Positions 1 through 9,158 are shown, numbered from the stretch's first letter. The stretch is DNA of 64,000 nt from BOG-1112 sp964611335 (GCA_964611335.1 CAZSXR010000001.1:682001-746000), one strand, 5' to 3'. Notes: generated from the letters alone by a model not told the origin. Program-made: numbers and translations.

Positions 1-32
1 TTTCGGCGAGTGTCGCCGAGTCGTCGCATGGC

Positions 33-76
33 TTGACACGATTTTAATATATGACTACAGTCATGACTATAGGAGA
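33..76 (+). promoter_or_regulatory. Promoter and operator of the vapC-type toxin-antitoxin operon
   Basis: A consensus -35 TTGACA lies at 33-38 and a weaker -10 TACAGT at 56-61, spacing 17. A perfect 10-bp palindrome AGTCATGACT (59-68) overlaps the -10, and a further ATGACT half-site lies at 51-56, so the region holds an inverted array of the same hexamer. The Shine-Dalgarno AGGAGA follows at 71-76. Antitoxins of the Phd/YefM family normally repress their own operon through such palindromes, so this is inferred to be the autoregulatory operator. Confidence 0.55.
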
Positions 77-82
77 AAATTT

Positions 83-325
83 ATGGGAATTCCTTATACG
101 GTTTCTAAGGGTCAGTTAAAAGAGAAGATGTTGGAGTATTTCCGAGAATTGGAAAGAACAGGGGGTGAATTGATTGTGACAGATCATAGGGTTCCTGTTT
201 TGAAAATTACGACGTTAAAAAGAAAAGGTAAAAGTGTAGAGGAGGTCTTTAAAAGTTCACGAGGAAAAGTGAAATATTACGAAGATTTGACAGCGCCGAC
301 TGAATCAGAATGGGATGAAAAGTAA
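83..325 (+). CDS. Type II antitoxin, Phd/YefM family
   Basis: An 80-residue protein with the Phd/YefM shape: an N-terminal DNA-binding half (TVSKGQLKEKMLEYFRELE), the usual short strand with D/E-H-x-x-P (TDHRVPVLKI, about residues 33-42), then a charged, probably disordered C-terminal tail that would wrap the toxin. The start is supported by AGGAGA 6 nt upstream. The stop codon shares one base with the ATG of the PIN-domain gene behind it, which is typical translational coupling of an antitoxin-toxin pair. It is expected to neutralise the PIN ribonuclease and repress the operon. Confidence 0.8.
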   Translation: MGIPYTVSKGQLKEKMLEYFRELERTGGELIVTDHRVPVLKITTLKRKGKSVEEVFKSSRGKVKYYEDLTAPTESEWDEK

Positions 326-714
326 TGGCTTACATTTTAGATACCTGTGCTTTGATTTGGTGGACACTCGATCCTGAGCAACTTTCAAAGAAAGCAGAAC
401 AAGCGTGTTCTAAGATGCTTAAAAGTGAAGCTTACATAAGTTCGATCAGTCTATGGGAGATCGGGATCAAGATTAAAAACAAAAAATTGAATATAGGTAT
501 GGATATAGAAAGCTATGTCAGCAAATTAGAACAATTGTCCTATTTGACTATACTCCCCGTGGATACGACGATTTGGTTAAAAAATTTATCTTTGGATTGG
601 AAGCATAAAGATCCAGTAGATAGAACTATTGTTGCGACGGCAGCATATAAAAAATTACATCTTATAACGAAAGACCAGAGCATTCGAGATTTTTACCCAA
701 AATGTGTTTGGTAG
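325..714 (+). CDS. Type II toxin, PIN-domain ribonuclease (VapC-like)
   Basis: A 129-residue PIN domain. The acidic residues expected to bind the catalytic metal are visible: D6 (YILDTCALIW), E45 (SLWEIGIK), D99 within DPVDR and D117 (ITKDQ). Family members cleave RNA, often tRNA, when freed from the antitoxin. Length is normal and all motif residues are present, so the toxin looks active. Its 3' end overlaps by 22 bp, convergently, with the glycosyltransferase gene on the other strand, suggesting the pair was inserted at the edge of the glycan cluster. Confidence 0.85.
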   Translation: MAYILDTCALIWWTLDPEQLSKKAEQACSKMLKSEAYISSISLWEIGIKIKNKKLNIGMDIESYVSKLEQLSYLTILPVDTTIWLKNLSLDWKHKDPVDRTIVATAAYKKLHLITKDQSIRDFYPKCVW

Positions 715-1856
715 TTTGCATTTAGCTCCTCAAAAAGAGAAGCATAGACATCGAAAATTTGCTGAACGATGATCGTCTCTGCAAATTTGTTTTCCACATC
801 TTTACGTGCAGAATCTGCGAGTTTTTCCCTTAAATCTGCATTTTGCAAAAGTTCTTTGCAATGCTTTGCAAGCATTGCTGTGTCTCCAAATTTTGCAAGC
901 AATCCCGTTTTTCCATTCTGTATACATTCCCTCACTCCGGGGACATCGAAGGCAACGATAGGTCTTCCTATAGATGCAGCTTCGAGCAGAGCTTTGGGTA
1001 AGCCTTCTCTATAAGATGGAAATAAGATGATGTCAGCTTGCAAGTATTGCTCTTTCATTTTCGTGCAATGACCCGTGAATTCGATATTGGGACTTTGTTT
1101 TTTTAACTCCTTAATTTCTTTTTCACTTATGCACAAGGGGTTGCCAGGGTCACTTCCTCCGACTATGACGAGACGATGGGGAATATTTTCTTTTTGTAGA
1201 TTTTGACTCAGTTCTGCCGCTTCGAAAATTCCCTTTTCCCGAATCAGTCTTCCGGGAAGCAGAAGGATGGGAATTGAAGATAAATTTCTTTTTGGTGTGA
1301 ATGGGAAGTCTTCGATTTTAATTCCTGAACCTCGGATCAGTGTGATTTTATTTTTCTTCACACCGATTCTTTTGTTAAGCAGTTCATAGTCGTCTTCGTT
1401 TTGAACGATCAGTCGAGAGTTTTTCCCATTCATAAGAAAGGAATAGATTTTTGAAATGACAAGACGACCTATTTTATGAATCTTTTTATGAGAACTGAAC
1501 ATGCTCCCCATGCCGGAGAGTGCAAAAACGCAGTTTTTTTGCAGAATACGTAAAGGTAATCCACAAAACACAATAGGGATAATAGTCACAAGATGGAATA
1601 TAGAATTTTTATCAAGTTCTTTTGCTAGTTTGAGTGTGAAGAAAAAAGTTTTGAAAAAAGAGAGGAGATAGTTTTTTTGTCTGTCTATGGGAAGTGCACG
1701 CCATGTGATCCCATGCTCATTTAATTTTGAAAGTTCCTGTTCTGTTGCTGAGGGGGAAACGAGTAGCATTTTTTCTTTGCGGCGATCTGCTTCAAGAGCA
1801 AGGTTCCATCGATGACTGAAAAAAAAACTCGTATTGTTGACAACCAGAACAATCAT
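693..1856 (-). CDS. Glycosyltransferase family 4
   Basis: A 387-residue GT-B glycosyltransferase. The N-terminal acceptor-side Rossmann domain is followed by the GT4 donor domain, with LLPGRLIREKGIFEA near residue 200 and the signature YREGLPKALLEAASIGRPIV near residue 280, whose Glu residues contact the nucleotide-sugar phosphate. The overall look recalls PglA-type enzymes that add HexNAc to an undecaprenyl-diphosphate sugar, but donor and acceptor cannot be told from sequence. It is the last gene of the minus-strand surface-glycan cluster and starts 1 nt after the epimerase gene stops. Confidence 0.8.
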   Translation of the reverse strand: MIVLVVNNTSFFFSHRWNLALEADRRKEKMLLVSPSATEQELSKLNEHGITWRALPIDRQKNYLLSFFKTFFFTLKLAKELDKNSIFHLVTIIPIVFCGLPLRILQKNCVFALSGMGSMFSSHKKIHKIGRLVISKIYSFLMNGKNSRLIVQNEDDYELLNKRIGVKKNKITLIRGSGIKIEDFPFTPKRNLSSIPILLLPGRLIREKGIFEAAELSQNLQKENIPHRLVIVGGSDPGNPLCISEKEIKELKKQSPNIEFTGHCTKMKEQYLQADIILFPSYREGLPKALLEAASIGRPIVAFDVPGVRECIQNGKTGLLAKFGDTAMLAKHCKELLQNADLREKLADSARKDVENKFAETIIVQQIFDVYASLFEELNANYQTHFG

Positions 1857-1857
1857 T

Positions 1858-2811
1858 TTATTTATGCACCTTCTTATACCACTCTATGAAACGAGGGATA
1901 CCCTCGTCTATGCTTACCGTAGGCTGGTATCCTAAATCTTTCTGTGCCTTGCTGATATCTGCGGAAGTAATCTCCACATCGCCAGCCTGTATAGGCATCA
2001 TTTTTTTCTTCGCAGTTTTTCCAAGAGATTTTTCAATAAGCTCTATCATGTGAATCAACGGTTCTTGTTTGCCGCGACCGAGGTTGTAAACTTCTCCTAA
2101 TTGAGGCTTTTTCAAGGCTCCCAAGACGCCTTTGACGATGTCCTCTACAAAAGTAAAATCGCGAGTCATCTTTCCGAAATTAAAAACAGGAATCTCTACT
2201 TCCTCAAGAATTTTCTTTGTGAATAAAAAGAGAGCCATATCTGGTCTTCCATAGGGACCGTAGACTGTGAAGAATCTCAAACCAGTTGAAGGCAACTGAT
2301 AGAGATGGGAATAGGTTTTAGCAACCAACTCATTTGCAATTTTGGTTGCTGCATACAAACTCATAGGACTGGAAACTTCCTGCTTCTCTGAAAAAGGTAG
2401 AACCTTGTTCATCCCATAAACAGAGCTTGAAGAGGCATAGACGAAATTTTCCAAATTTCGCGTGTGTCGAGCTAATTCTATGATGTTTTGAAAGCCAACT
2501 AAATTGGAACTCACATAGGCTTGTGGGTTTTCTATGGAATAACGAACACCCGCTTGTGCAGCAAGGTGTATGAGATGTGTGGGCCCAAAATCTTTATATG
2601 TTTTTGAGAGAAGTTCGACATCTTCCAGTAAACCTTTTGTGAAAGAAAAATTTTTGTAGGTTTTTAATTTTTCTAGACGGATGTTTTTGTAAAAAACATC
2701 ATAGTAATCGTTGACGCTGTCGTATCCACACACCTCATGTCCTGATTCCAATAAACTCAACGTGGTGTGATAACCTATAAAACCAGCAGCACCTGTTAGA
2801 AATACTTTCAT
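1858..2811 (-). CDS. NAD-dependent UDP-sugar epimerase, UDP-glucuronate 4-epimerase type
   Basis: A 317-residue extended short-chain dehydrogenase. The NAD-binding motif GAAGFIG is at residues 7-13 and the catalytic Y153-x3-K157 is in SLYAATK, with the serine cluster at about 127-130. The N-terminal segment YDSVNDYYDVFYKNIRLEKL is characteristic of the CapI/LpsL group, which interconverts UDP-glucuronate and UDP-galacturonate. It would supply a uronic acid donor for the glycan made by the surrounding glycosyltransferases. It overlaps the upstream GT4 gene by 4 bp. Assignment to the epimerase group is strong; the exact substrate is inferred. Confidence 0.82.
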   Translation of the reverse strand: MKVFLTGAAGFIGYHTTLSLLESGHEVCGYDSVNDYYDVFYKNIRLEKLKTYKNFSFTKGLLEDVELLSKTYKDFGPTHLIHLAAQAGVRYSIENPQAYVSSNLVGFQNIIELARHTRNLENFVYASSSSVYGMNKVLPFSEKQEVSSPMSLYAATKIANELVAKTYSHLYQLPSTGLRFFTVYGPYGRPDMALFLFTKKILEEVEIPVFNFGKMTRDFTFVEDIVKGVLGALKKPQLGEVYNLGRGKQEPLIHMIELIEKSLGKTAKKKMMPIQAGDVEITSADISKAQKDLGYQPTVSIDEGIPRFIEWYKKVHK

Positions 2812-3995
2812 AAATTATAAACTTTCTCTTTTAAGTTCTGAGTTTGATTCTGAGTGGATTCGTAGAGTTCCCAATAACCTTGAATACAAGCTTCGAGTGA
2901 AAAATTTTCATGCAAACGATCTAAACCTTTTTTGCCCATTTCTTTTGCAAGTTTGCGATCACTCGCCAAATTTAAGAGTGCTTTTGCTAGAACTTTCGGT
3001 TCTTTAGCAGGCACAATAAAGCCTGTTTTTCCATGCACGACAGCTTCTGCATTGCCACCTACATTTGTCGCAACCACAGGCAAACCTGCAGCCATGGATT
3101 CCAATATGGCATTTGCAAAGCCCTCTTCATGAGACGCGAGTATTGCAATATCTGCACATCTTAAAATATCGGGAATATCGGTTCGTGTCCCCAACCATTT
3201 TAAATGAGCTTCTAATCCTAAGTTTTGCGACTCATTTTGCAGGGTTTTCAAATAGCCCTGAGGATCTCCGCCTATGCAGAGCAGATTCCAGTGTGGGGGT
3301 AAATCCGCTTGAATTTCATGCAAAGCTTCGAGCAGATCTTTATGCCCCTTATAAGGAATCAGATTCGCTACACATACAAAGACAAGAGCCTCTGTTTCTA
3401 TGTTCAGCTGATGACGTAAGGCTTTGCGATCTATGGCTTTTGAGAAGGCTTCTGTTTGTATGCCGTTGTAGATGAGTCGTGTATTGTTGAGACCCTCTTC
3501 TTGTAATTGGAGAAGCACTTGCAAACTGTTTCCTGTCGCGAATTTTGTAAACTTATGTAGACGGCGTTCTATCCAGCCGATAAGGGGTCTGCGTTTTTGG
3601 TAGTCGTTCAAAGAACGACGGCTCAATATGCGCACGCCTTTGAAGTTAGCGAGCAAGGAAGACAGAGTTCCTAGAATATAAGGTTCGGGAAGGAAGAAAT
3701 GCAGGATGCTGTCTTTTTCATTTTTGATTTTGCAAACTAGGTTTTTAAGAAGGATGAGATAACGGAAAATTTTTCTTAGAAATTTTGGAAATCTAGTTAA
3801 CGAGTTTTCTTCCTGATCTGTTAGGGCTGTATGGACAGGTATACCCAGTTTTTCAAATTGTGGTGCAAGCACGCCCTTGTGATCGAGAGTAAAGACTTCC
3901 AACGAAGCGTAGCGAGTAAGATGGGGAAGTATCGTGAGCAGATGCTTTTCTGCACCACCTATGTCGAGGTTTTTTACAAAAAAAACTATTTTCAA
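2808..3995 (-). CDS. Glycosyltransferase family 4
   Basis: A 395-residue GT-B enzyme. The N-terminal glycine-rich loop IGGAEKHLL (residues 12-20) and the C-terminal GT1-type signature EEGFANAILESMAAGLPVVA with the following TNVGGNAE loop are both present, so it is a full-length retaining GT4. The substrate is unknown. It lies between the epimerase, which it overlaps by 4 bp, and the GT2 gene, in one operon. It is not closely similar to the other GT4 of the cluster and probably adds a different sugar. Confidence 0.82.
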   Translation of the reverse strand: MKIVFFVKNLDIGGAEKHLLTILPHLTRYASLEVFTLDHKGVLAPQFEKLGIPVHTALTDQEENSLTRFPKFLRKIFRYLILLKNLVCKIKNEKDSILHFFLPEPYILGTLSSLLANFKGVRILSRRSLNDYQKRRPLIGWIERRLHKFTKFATGNSLQVLLQLQEEGLNNTRLIYNGIQTEAFSKAIDRKALRHQLNIETEALVFVCVANLIPYKGHKDLLEALHEIQADLPPHWNLLCIGGDPQGYLKTLQNESQNLGLEAHLKWLGTRTDIPDILRCADIAILASHEEGFANAILESMAAGLPVVATNVGGNAEAVVHGKTGFIVPAKEPKVLAKALLNLASDRKLAKEMGKKGLDRLHENFSLEACIQGYWELYESTQNQTQNLKEKVYNL

Positions 3996-4004
3996 AATGC
4001 TTCC

Positions 4005-4727
4005 TTAGTTATTCGTAAAACGAAAACGCAAGAGAGTCAGTACTGCAATAAAACCATCTCGGGCTTTGATTTTCTTCCCTTCCTCCACGCTTCTCGGAAA
4101 ATAAGAAATCGGAGTCTCTACAACCTTATATCCACTCTTAATCAGCTTTGCTGTAATCTCATGATCTGTTTCAAAACCTTTGGTCTTCATCTGATATTTT
4201 TTAAAAAAGTCAGCAGGATAAATTTTGTAAGCTGTCAAAGTATCTGTAATCCATTTCCCATAGAGTAAAAAAGTCCACAGAGTTAGCAAAACCCCTGCAA
4301 TCCAAGCTCCAAACCCTTGTTGAGGATGCTTGCCTAAACTTGCAAATCCATGTTTTTTCAAAGTTCCCAAAACGCGACTTCCGTATGCAGAAGTCTTGTG
4401 GTCGGAGCTTAGAGTTTTCAACATGACTATGTAATCTTCTGGATCATATTCGAGGTCTGCATCTTGAACGAGTACGTAATCTCCACTTGCTTCCTGTATG
4501 CCCCTTTGAACCGCAGCCCCTTTTCCGCTATTTTTCTGTTGGATTAATTTCACATTCGCAAAAGTTTTCACAATATCGGAAGTTCGATCTTTGGAACCAT
4601 CGTCTACAACCACAACTTCTTTCGAAAATCCGCAACGTTCAGTATTCACATTCAAAACGCGATCAAGTAAAGCACCGATGTGTTTTTCTTCGTTATATGC
4701 TGGGATGATGATCGATAGCTTTTGCAT
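4005..4727 (-). CDS. Glycosyltransferase family 2, dolichyl/polyprenyl-phosphate hexosyltransferase type
   Basis: A 240-residue GT2 with the N-terminal motif SIIIPAYNEEKHI, the nucleotide-binding VVVVDDGSKDRT and the metal-binding DADLEY. A hydrophobic segment near residues 155-175 precedes ITDTLTAYK and the C-terminal FETDHEITAKL, the arrangement of DPM1/ALG5-like enzymes that glycosylate a polyprenyl phosphate. An ATG 15 nt further upstream exists, but the ATG at 4727 has GAAGGAAG just before it. The gene overlaps the end of the CofD-GT2 fusion gene by 35 bp, and its whole C-terminal half is visibly homologous to the GT2 part of that fusion, so the two arose by duplication. Confidence 0.8.
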   Translation of the reverse strand: MQKLSIIIPAYNEEKHIGALLDRVLNVNTERCGFSKEVVVVDDGSKDRTSDIVKTFANVKLIQQKNSGKGAAVQRGIQEASGDYVLVQDADLEYDPEDYIVMLKTLSSDHKTSAYGSRVLGTLKKHGFASLGKHPQQGFGAWIAGVLLTLWTFLLYGKWITDTLTAYKIYPADFFKKYQMKTKGFETDHEITAKLIKSGYKVVETPISYFPRSVEEGKKIKARDGFIAVLTLLRFRFTNN

Positions 4728-6747
4728 AGGTGCTTCCTTCAAATGAAGATTTTCTCGAAAAAAACAGTCTCAAAATCGATTTAATACCATCGAGGAGTGT
4801 GATTTTTTTCCCTTCCTCCATTTTCCTCGGTTGATACTTCACAGGAATTTCAACTATGAAAACCCTTTGCAAACTCAACTTCGCAATGATTTCCAAATCC
4901 AGATCCACCCCGTTCGAAGTCAACGTCAAATTTTTTAAAATACGTGCGTCGAAAGCCTTCAAACTTGTCAAAGTATCCGACACATAACGATTGTAAAGAA
5001 GAAGACACAAAGCGCTCAGAAGCCATCCACCATACATGCTGAAAAAATAAAGAAAGCCATGTCCTTTGTAAATCTCACGAGCTTGCATCCGAGGATCTAC
5101 ACAACGGTAAGCACGGCTTCCGAACACAGCTTTGAATTCACTCTCCAAAAGCATCTGAACCATGCTGTAAAGATCTTGAACCTGATATTCTCCGTCGCTA
5201 GGAAAAAAGATTATAAAATTCCCCGTAGCGGCTTTGATTCCTTCTCTTAAAGCGGCACCCCTCCCCTTGCGAGCAGGGGACTGAATCACACGCACATGTT
5301 TCTCTGTTCGTGCAATCTCTACCGATGCATCTGTAGAACCACCGTCTACGAAAATAATCTCTTTGCCCAAATCAAAGCGTCTAAAATCTAGTAAACACAG
5401 ATCGTGCAAAACTTTCTTAACTGTACGCTCTTCATTCAAACAAGGAACAATGATGGAAACCGTATGTGGAAAGGATTTCACCTTCTTCATCAGATTCGCA
5501 TTGACGATGTTAACCAGTTCATCGACAACTCTCCCGCCGCTATGTTTTCCAGGAGAATCTTCCGAATTGGTCAAAATTACACGCTCTTTCGGGAAAGGAA
5601 AGTTGCTCAAATCAAATGCAACATAGTCCCCATGATTACTCAAACTTGGATCCGAGTACTGTATGAAAAATTGCTTTGCAAAATCATTTGGTGAAAGAGA
5701 GGTCTTTCCTTTCTGATTCAGATAGAAAAATAATTTTTCTGTCAGTGAATTGGCAGTTTCTGTTTGTATCTCATTGTCTTTTAAAATGTTGGAAATAAAT
5801 ATCTTCTCGGCGTTTTTATTTTCCGCAATGGCTTCCCCTAATCCCTTCGTGTAATAAGAGGGAAACAATGAAGAATGCTGTGTTCCAGGTCCGTAAATAA
5901 TCAAGTCTGCGGAACTTAAAACATCTTTGAGCTCAGGATTTAAATTTGGAAAAATTTCTTTTTGCGAGAGATAATTAAATTTATCTTCTAAAGTTAAAGT
6001 TTTTAAAATCTGTTCTTCTTCTGCGGATAAATATTTTTTAAGTAAATAAATATCTTTAAGTTTGCTTTTGTTTTGAGGAGAGACAATTTCTGCCTCTCTG
6101 CTTAGATAACTGCCATCATTTTTCATGGCGACAAGGACAAGATTTTCACCGTCGGTGACATTGTAAACGCGACCTGCCATACCTAATACATTTTGAAAGT
6201 CTCTAAGGCATTTATTGAAATCTTTTCCATTTTTAAGAAAGGCTCCTGCAAGTATGACGTTTCCTACAGAGCAGTCTTGGAAATCAAATTTCACACCGTC
6301 TTTAGCCCGTTCGTCGACGTAATTGTTAAAATATGAAAAACACTCGCGCAGGAAGAAAGAAACTTTGTAATTGGTATTTAAAAATAAAGTTGCAAGATCG
6401 GTATTTGTGATCTTGTCAAAATTTTCCCTTTCAAAATTGCGAAAGAGGCTGAAACCTTCTTCGAAAGTGCATTGCACATCGAGTCTATATTCCAGAAAAT
6501 TTTTCAGTGCCAACTGACTTTTGTCTTCCGAAGACAAAAGATTTGAAATATTTTTTCTAAGATCCGAAGGCCCCAGCATGCCTGGTATAAAATCTCTTAC
6601 CCTTCCTGTAGAAAGTCCGTCATCGTAAGCATTTACAAGAACAGAAAGGTCAATTTGCGGATGTTTACTTAAAGCCGCGATGAGAGTTCCAGCACCACGT
6701 CCTCCTGCAAAGAGTACGACTTTCAATCTATTGTTGTGCGAAGTCAT
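4693..6747 (-). CDS. Fusion protein: CofD/YvcK-like domain plus GT2 glycosyltransferase
   Basis: 684 residues in two parts. Residues 1 to about 425 resemble the CofD/YvcK family: GGRGAG at 15-20 in the nucleotide-binding loop, then NAYDDGLSTGR and GMLGPSDLRKNI, and later IIYGPGTQHSSLFP. CofD transfers a phospholactyl group onto the deazaflavin Fo; YvcK proteins bind UDP-sugars and regulate envelope synthesis. Residues 431-684 form a complete GT2 domain (SIIVPCLNEE, EIIFVDGGSTDAS, PSDGEYQ) ending in the same EEGKKI-x5-DG block as the neighbouring GT2. No stop or frameshift separates the parts. The N-terminal domain may bind a nucleotide sugar or modify the product; its role is unknown. Confidence 0.75.
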   Translation of the reverse strand: MTSHNNRLKVVLFAGGRGAGTLIAALSKHPQIDLSVLVNAYDDGLSTGRVRDFIPGMLGPSDLRKNISNLLSSEDKSQLALKNFLEYRLDVQCTFEEGFSLFRNFERENFDKITNTDLATLFLNTNYKVSFFLRECFSYFNNYVDERAKDGVKFDFQDCSVGNVILAGAFLKNGKDFNKCLRDFQNVLGMAGRVYNVTDGENLVLVAMKNDGSYLSREAEIVSPQNKSKLKDIYLLKKYLSAEEEQILKTLTLEDKFNYLSQKEIFPNLNPELKDVLSSADLIIYGPGTQHSSLFPSYYTKGLGEAIAENKNAEKIFISNILKDNEIQTETANSLTEKLFFYLNQKGKTSLSPNDFAKQFFIQYSDPSLSNHGDYVAFDLSNFPFPKERVILTNSEDSPGKHSGGRVVDELVNIVNANLMKKVKSFPHTVSIIVPCLNEERTVKKVLHDLCLLDFRRFDLGKEIIFVDGGSTDASVEIARTEKHVRVIQSPARKGRGAALREGIKAATGNFIIFFPSDGEYQVQDLYSMVQMLLESEFKAVFGSRAYRCVDPRMQAREIYKGHGFLYFFSMYGGWLLSALCLLLYNRYVSDTLTSLKAFDARILKNLTLTSNGVDLDLEIIAKLSLQRVFIVEIPVKYQPRKMEEGKKITLLDGIKSILRLFFSRKSSFEGSTYAKAIDHHPSI

Positions 6748-7552
6748 AGGCGCTATCCCCTTTTAAAAGACTTTCAACCCGTTTTGCATCTTCCTGCGTA
6801 TTGATACCGATCGCTTCTTCTTTGTTTGTAAGCCGAAGAGACGCAATAATAGCGTCCTCATTTTCAAATAAAGGGATGAGTGGAAGAAGATTCCATTCAC
6901 CCGTTGCTTTTCCTATGCACATAGGGTTCTTTCGATTTTTTCGAAGTATAGAAAACAATTCTGCAGATCGAAAAAGAAAGAGTCCGCAATCCGATTCCCC
7001 TATTTCCATAGTGATCGTTCCCTCTCTGCGTTCTTGCACTTTCACAATACGATCTTCGGAATCTCGAACGAAATGTATGTAGGGTTTTTCTACAAGCACT
7101 GTCGGCAAAGTTAGATTCACACCTTCACTATGAAGTTTCATACAGGCTTCGAGAGTAGAAGCTTTGATGGCAATCTGATCTCCCCACATCACAAGACACT
7201 TAGGTGTGCGTATAACATCTTTCGCTTTGTAAATAGCATCTGCCATACCGAGTGGCTTTTCTTGTACAACAAAACGGCATCGATTAGGCAAAAGCGCTTC
7301 TGCTTCTTTTTCTATAAGTGAGTGAAATTCGGGAGACACGATGAAAATAATGTCTTCACAATAGTTTTTTAAATTTTGAAGAATCCAGTAGAGAAGCGTG
7401 TGCCCATGGACTTCCAATAGAATTTTAGGTTTGTCTTTCAAACCCAAACGTGTACCTCGTCCTGCTGCGGGAATCACAGCGGTCCAGTTTTCTTTAGATA
7501 TAGACCTTCCCAAGGAGTCAAACTCCTCAAGCTTTTGCAATCTCTTCGTCAT
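6728..7552 (-). CDS. Sugar nucleotidyltransferase, GlmU/RmlA-like
   Basis: A 274-residue NTP-transferase. The pyrophosphorylase loop AAGRGTRLG is at residues 29-37 and KPK, which holds the catalytic lysine, at 41-43. QEKPLGMADA follows, then MWGDQ, equivalent to the metal-binding GDxP, and a C-terminal GINTQEDAKRVE typical of GlmU-like enzymes. No left-handed beta-helix acyltransferase domain follows, so it makes an NDP-sugar only. It overlaps both neighbours (20 bp with the CofD-GT2 gene, 4 bp with the HAD gene), so with the phosphatase it probably supplies the activated sugar used by the GT2 enzymes. Confidence 0.78.
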   Translation of the reverse strand: MTKRLQKLEEFDSLGRSISKENWTAVIPAAGRGTRLGLKDKPKILLEVHGHTLLYWILQNLKNYCEDIIFIVSPEFHSLIEKEAEALLPNRCRFVVQEKPLGMADAIYKAKDVIRTPKCLVMWGDQIAIKASTLEACMKLHSEGVNLTLPTVLVEKPYIHFVRDSEDRIVKVQERREGTITMEIGESDCGLFLFRSAELFSILRKNRKNPMCIGKATGEWNLLPLIPLFENEDAIIASLRLTNKEEAIGINTQEDAKRVESLLKGDSAYDFAQQ

Positions 7553-8199
7553 AATCTCTCAAGCTCATTTAAAGAGCGAATCGTGTCAAAAGCACCGAAA
7601 GAGAGCAGAGCTTCTCTCTCATGCAAACCTTCCACTCCAATGGAGAGCATGCCTGCTGCTTTAGAAGCACGAATTCCGTTTTCAGAATCTTCCACCACAA
7701 CTGCGTCACTCGCTTGGCATTGCAAGGTTTCTAGAACTTTGAGAAAGATTTCAGGGTCGGGTTTACCTTTAGAAACATCTGCTCCCGTGATAACGGATGA
7801 AAATAAATTCTCTGTTTCTGTTTTTTCTAAAAACAAAGCAACATTCTGCGCGCTGGAAGAACTTGCGAGTGCAAGACGGTGTGTTTGTGCGCACTTTTTA
7901 AGTGTTTCTACGGAAAAAGGAGCTATGGGAAGATCCTCTTCTAAAATCTTCCGAGCTAAAATTCTTTTTTGCAAAACTAAGTTTTCTAGAAATTCAGCTT
8001 GATCATTTTCAACGTGGTTTCTTTTTAAAATATATTTGAAAGCAAGATCTGTTCGCATTCCTGCAATCTCTTTGTAAGGACAGCATTGCAAATCGTATTG
8101 CTTGCAAATCTTTTCAAAAGCAGCAGCGTGCGCTTTTTCCGAGAGAAGGAGAACTCCATCCATGTCGAAGATAATCAATGTTTTTTCACAAAGTTTCAT
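7549..8199 (-). CDS. HAD-superfamily phosphatase, beta-phosphoglucomutase-like
   Basis: A 216-residue HAD hydrolase with motif I FDMDGV (nucleophile D12, general acid D14), motif II SSSSAQN, motif III lysine in GADVSKGKPDPE and motif IV VVEDSENGIRAS. The four-helix cap between motifs I and II is that of the PGMB/phosphatase subgroup. It overlaps the methyltransferase and nucleotidyltransferase genes by 4 bp each. A phosphosugar phosphatase or mutase acting just before nucleotide activation is likely, but the substrate is not readable. Confidence 0.8.
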   Translation of the reverse strand: MKLCEKTLIIFDMDGVLLLSEKAHAAAFEKICKQYDLQCCPYKEIAGMRTDLAFKYILKRNHVENDQAEFLENLVLQKRILARKILEEDLPIAPFSVETLKKCAQTHRLALASSSSAQNVALFLEKTETENLFSSVITGADVSKGKPDPEIFLKVLETLQCQASDAVVVEDSENGIRASKAAGMLSIGVEGLHEREALLSFGAFDTIRSLNELERL

Positions 8200-9158
8200 C
8201 GCATTTTTCGTGCTACTACTAAAGTTTGTCCAACATTGTAAGTAAAAGGAATCTGATCACAGAAAAGTTTCTTCGTTGCTTTTGAAAAAGGGCTGAGAAA
8301 TTTGAAATACTTCTCAGCGCGTTCCAAAATATATCCCAAAGGCAGCGTTTGCCAGTAAGGTCGTGTACTCAAAACTTCGAACCCATGCTGCTTGAGAAAG
8401 GTTTTCATAGTTTCAGGTGTAAAATAATAAAGATGCACACTTAAATAAAATGGCCACTTCGAGCGCAAAATCTGTCTTGCTAAACTTGCATGATCGGGAA
8501 AGTTCACTAGAAAATATCCATCATCCGAAAGCACGCGATGTATTTCTTTTAATTCCTTACCTGGATCTGTCAGATGCTCAATCACATCCCATAGAGTGAT
8601 ATAATCGAAGGAACCTTTGTCGAAACTCTGATCTTTCAAAATTCCAGGACGCAGGTCGAGCCCATACATTTCTTTCCCACGTTGGCAAAGCCATGAACTG
8701 GGTTCAATACCTACAACATCGTAACCCAATTGATTCACAGCTTCTGGAAAAGCTCCCCCTGCACAACCGATATCTAAAACTTTGTATTTATTGCTTGTCT
8801 TTGCGGGAAATTCAGAAACGATCTTTGCAAAATTTCTTTTGAAAGTTGCAATTCTTTCGGGATTTTGCTCGATGAATTTTGTGTCTTCCGCTTTACTGTA
8901 GGATTCCATGATAATTTTTGAATCCACCCTCGGATTCAAATACACAAGACTGCAACTTTTACACTCAACAAGACGATCCATCAGTTTCTGATCGGAGGAA
9001 GAACAGTAGGTGTTTAAAAAGTCTTTCTCACTTGCATCAGGAGGATACTTAGCTTCTTGTAAAACTTTCGTCTCCGATTTCTTACAAATAGGACAGCTTA
9101 CGCTTTCAATAAGCCCTCGTGAAACAGAGTTATTCTTAACTTCTTGAGTATTGAGCAT
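8196..9158 (-). CDS. SAM-dependent methyltransferase with N-terminal zinc finger
   Basis: 320 residues from the ATG at 9158. An N-terminal Cys pair (CPICKK) and a second one (CKSCSLVY, near residue 70) form a zinc ribbon. Then comes a class I methyltransferase domain with VLDIGCAGGAF and VVGIEPS, and the WDVIEHLTDP motif of the Methyltransf_23 group. A TTG 12 nt upstream would also open the frame, but TGATG overlap with the radical SAM stop and GGGGA 5-6 nt before the ATG favour 9158. Such proteins often methylate sugars or lipid-linked glycans; its place in the cluster supports that. Confidence 0.8.
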   Translation of the reverse strand: MLNTQEVKNNSVSRGLIESVSCPICKKSETKVLQEAKYPPDASEKDFLNTYCSSSDQKLMDRLVECKSCSLVYLNPRVDSKIIMESYSKAEDTKFIEQNPERIATFKRNFAKIVSEFPAKTSNKYKVLDIGCAGGAFPEAVNQLGYDVVGIEPSSWLCQRGKEMYGLDLRPGILKDQSFDKGSFDYITLWDVIEHLTDPGKELKEIHRVLSDDGYFLVNFPDHASLARQILRSKWPFYLSVHLYYFTPETMKTFLKQHGFEVLSTRPYWQTLPLGYILERAEKYFKFLSPFSKATKKLFCDQIPFTYNVGQTLVVARKMR

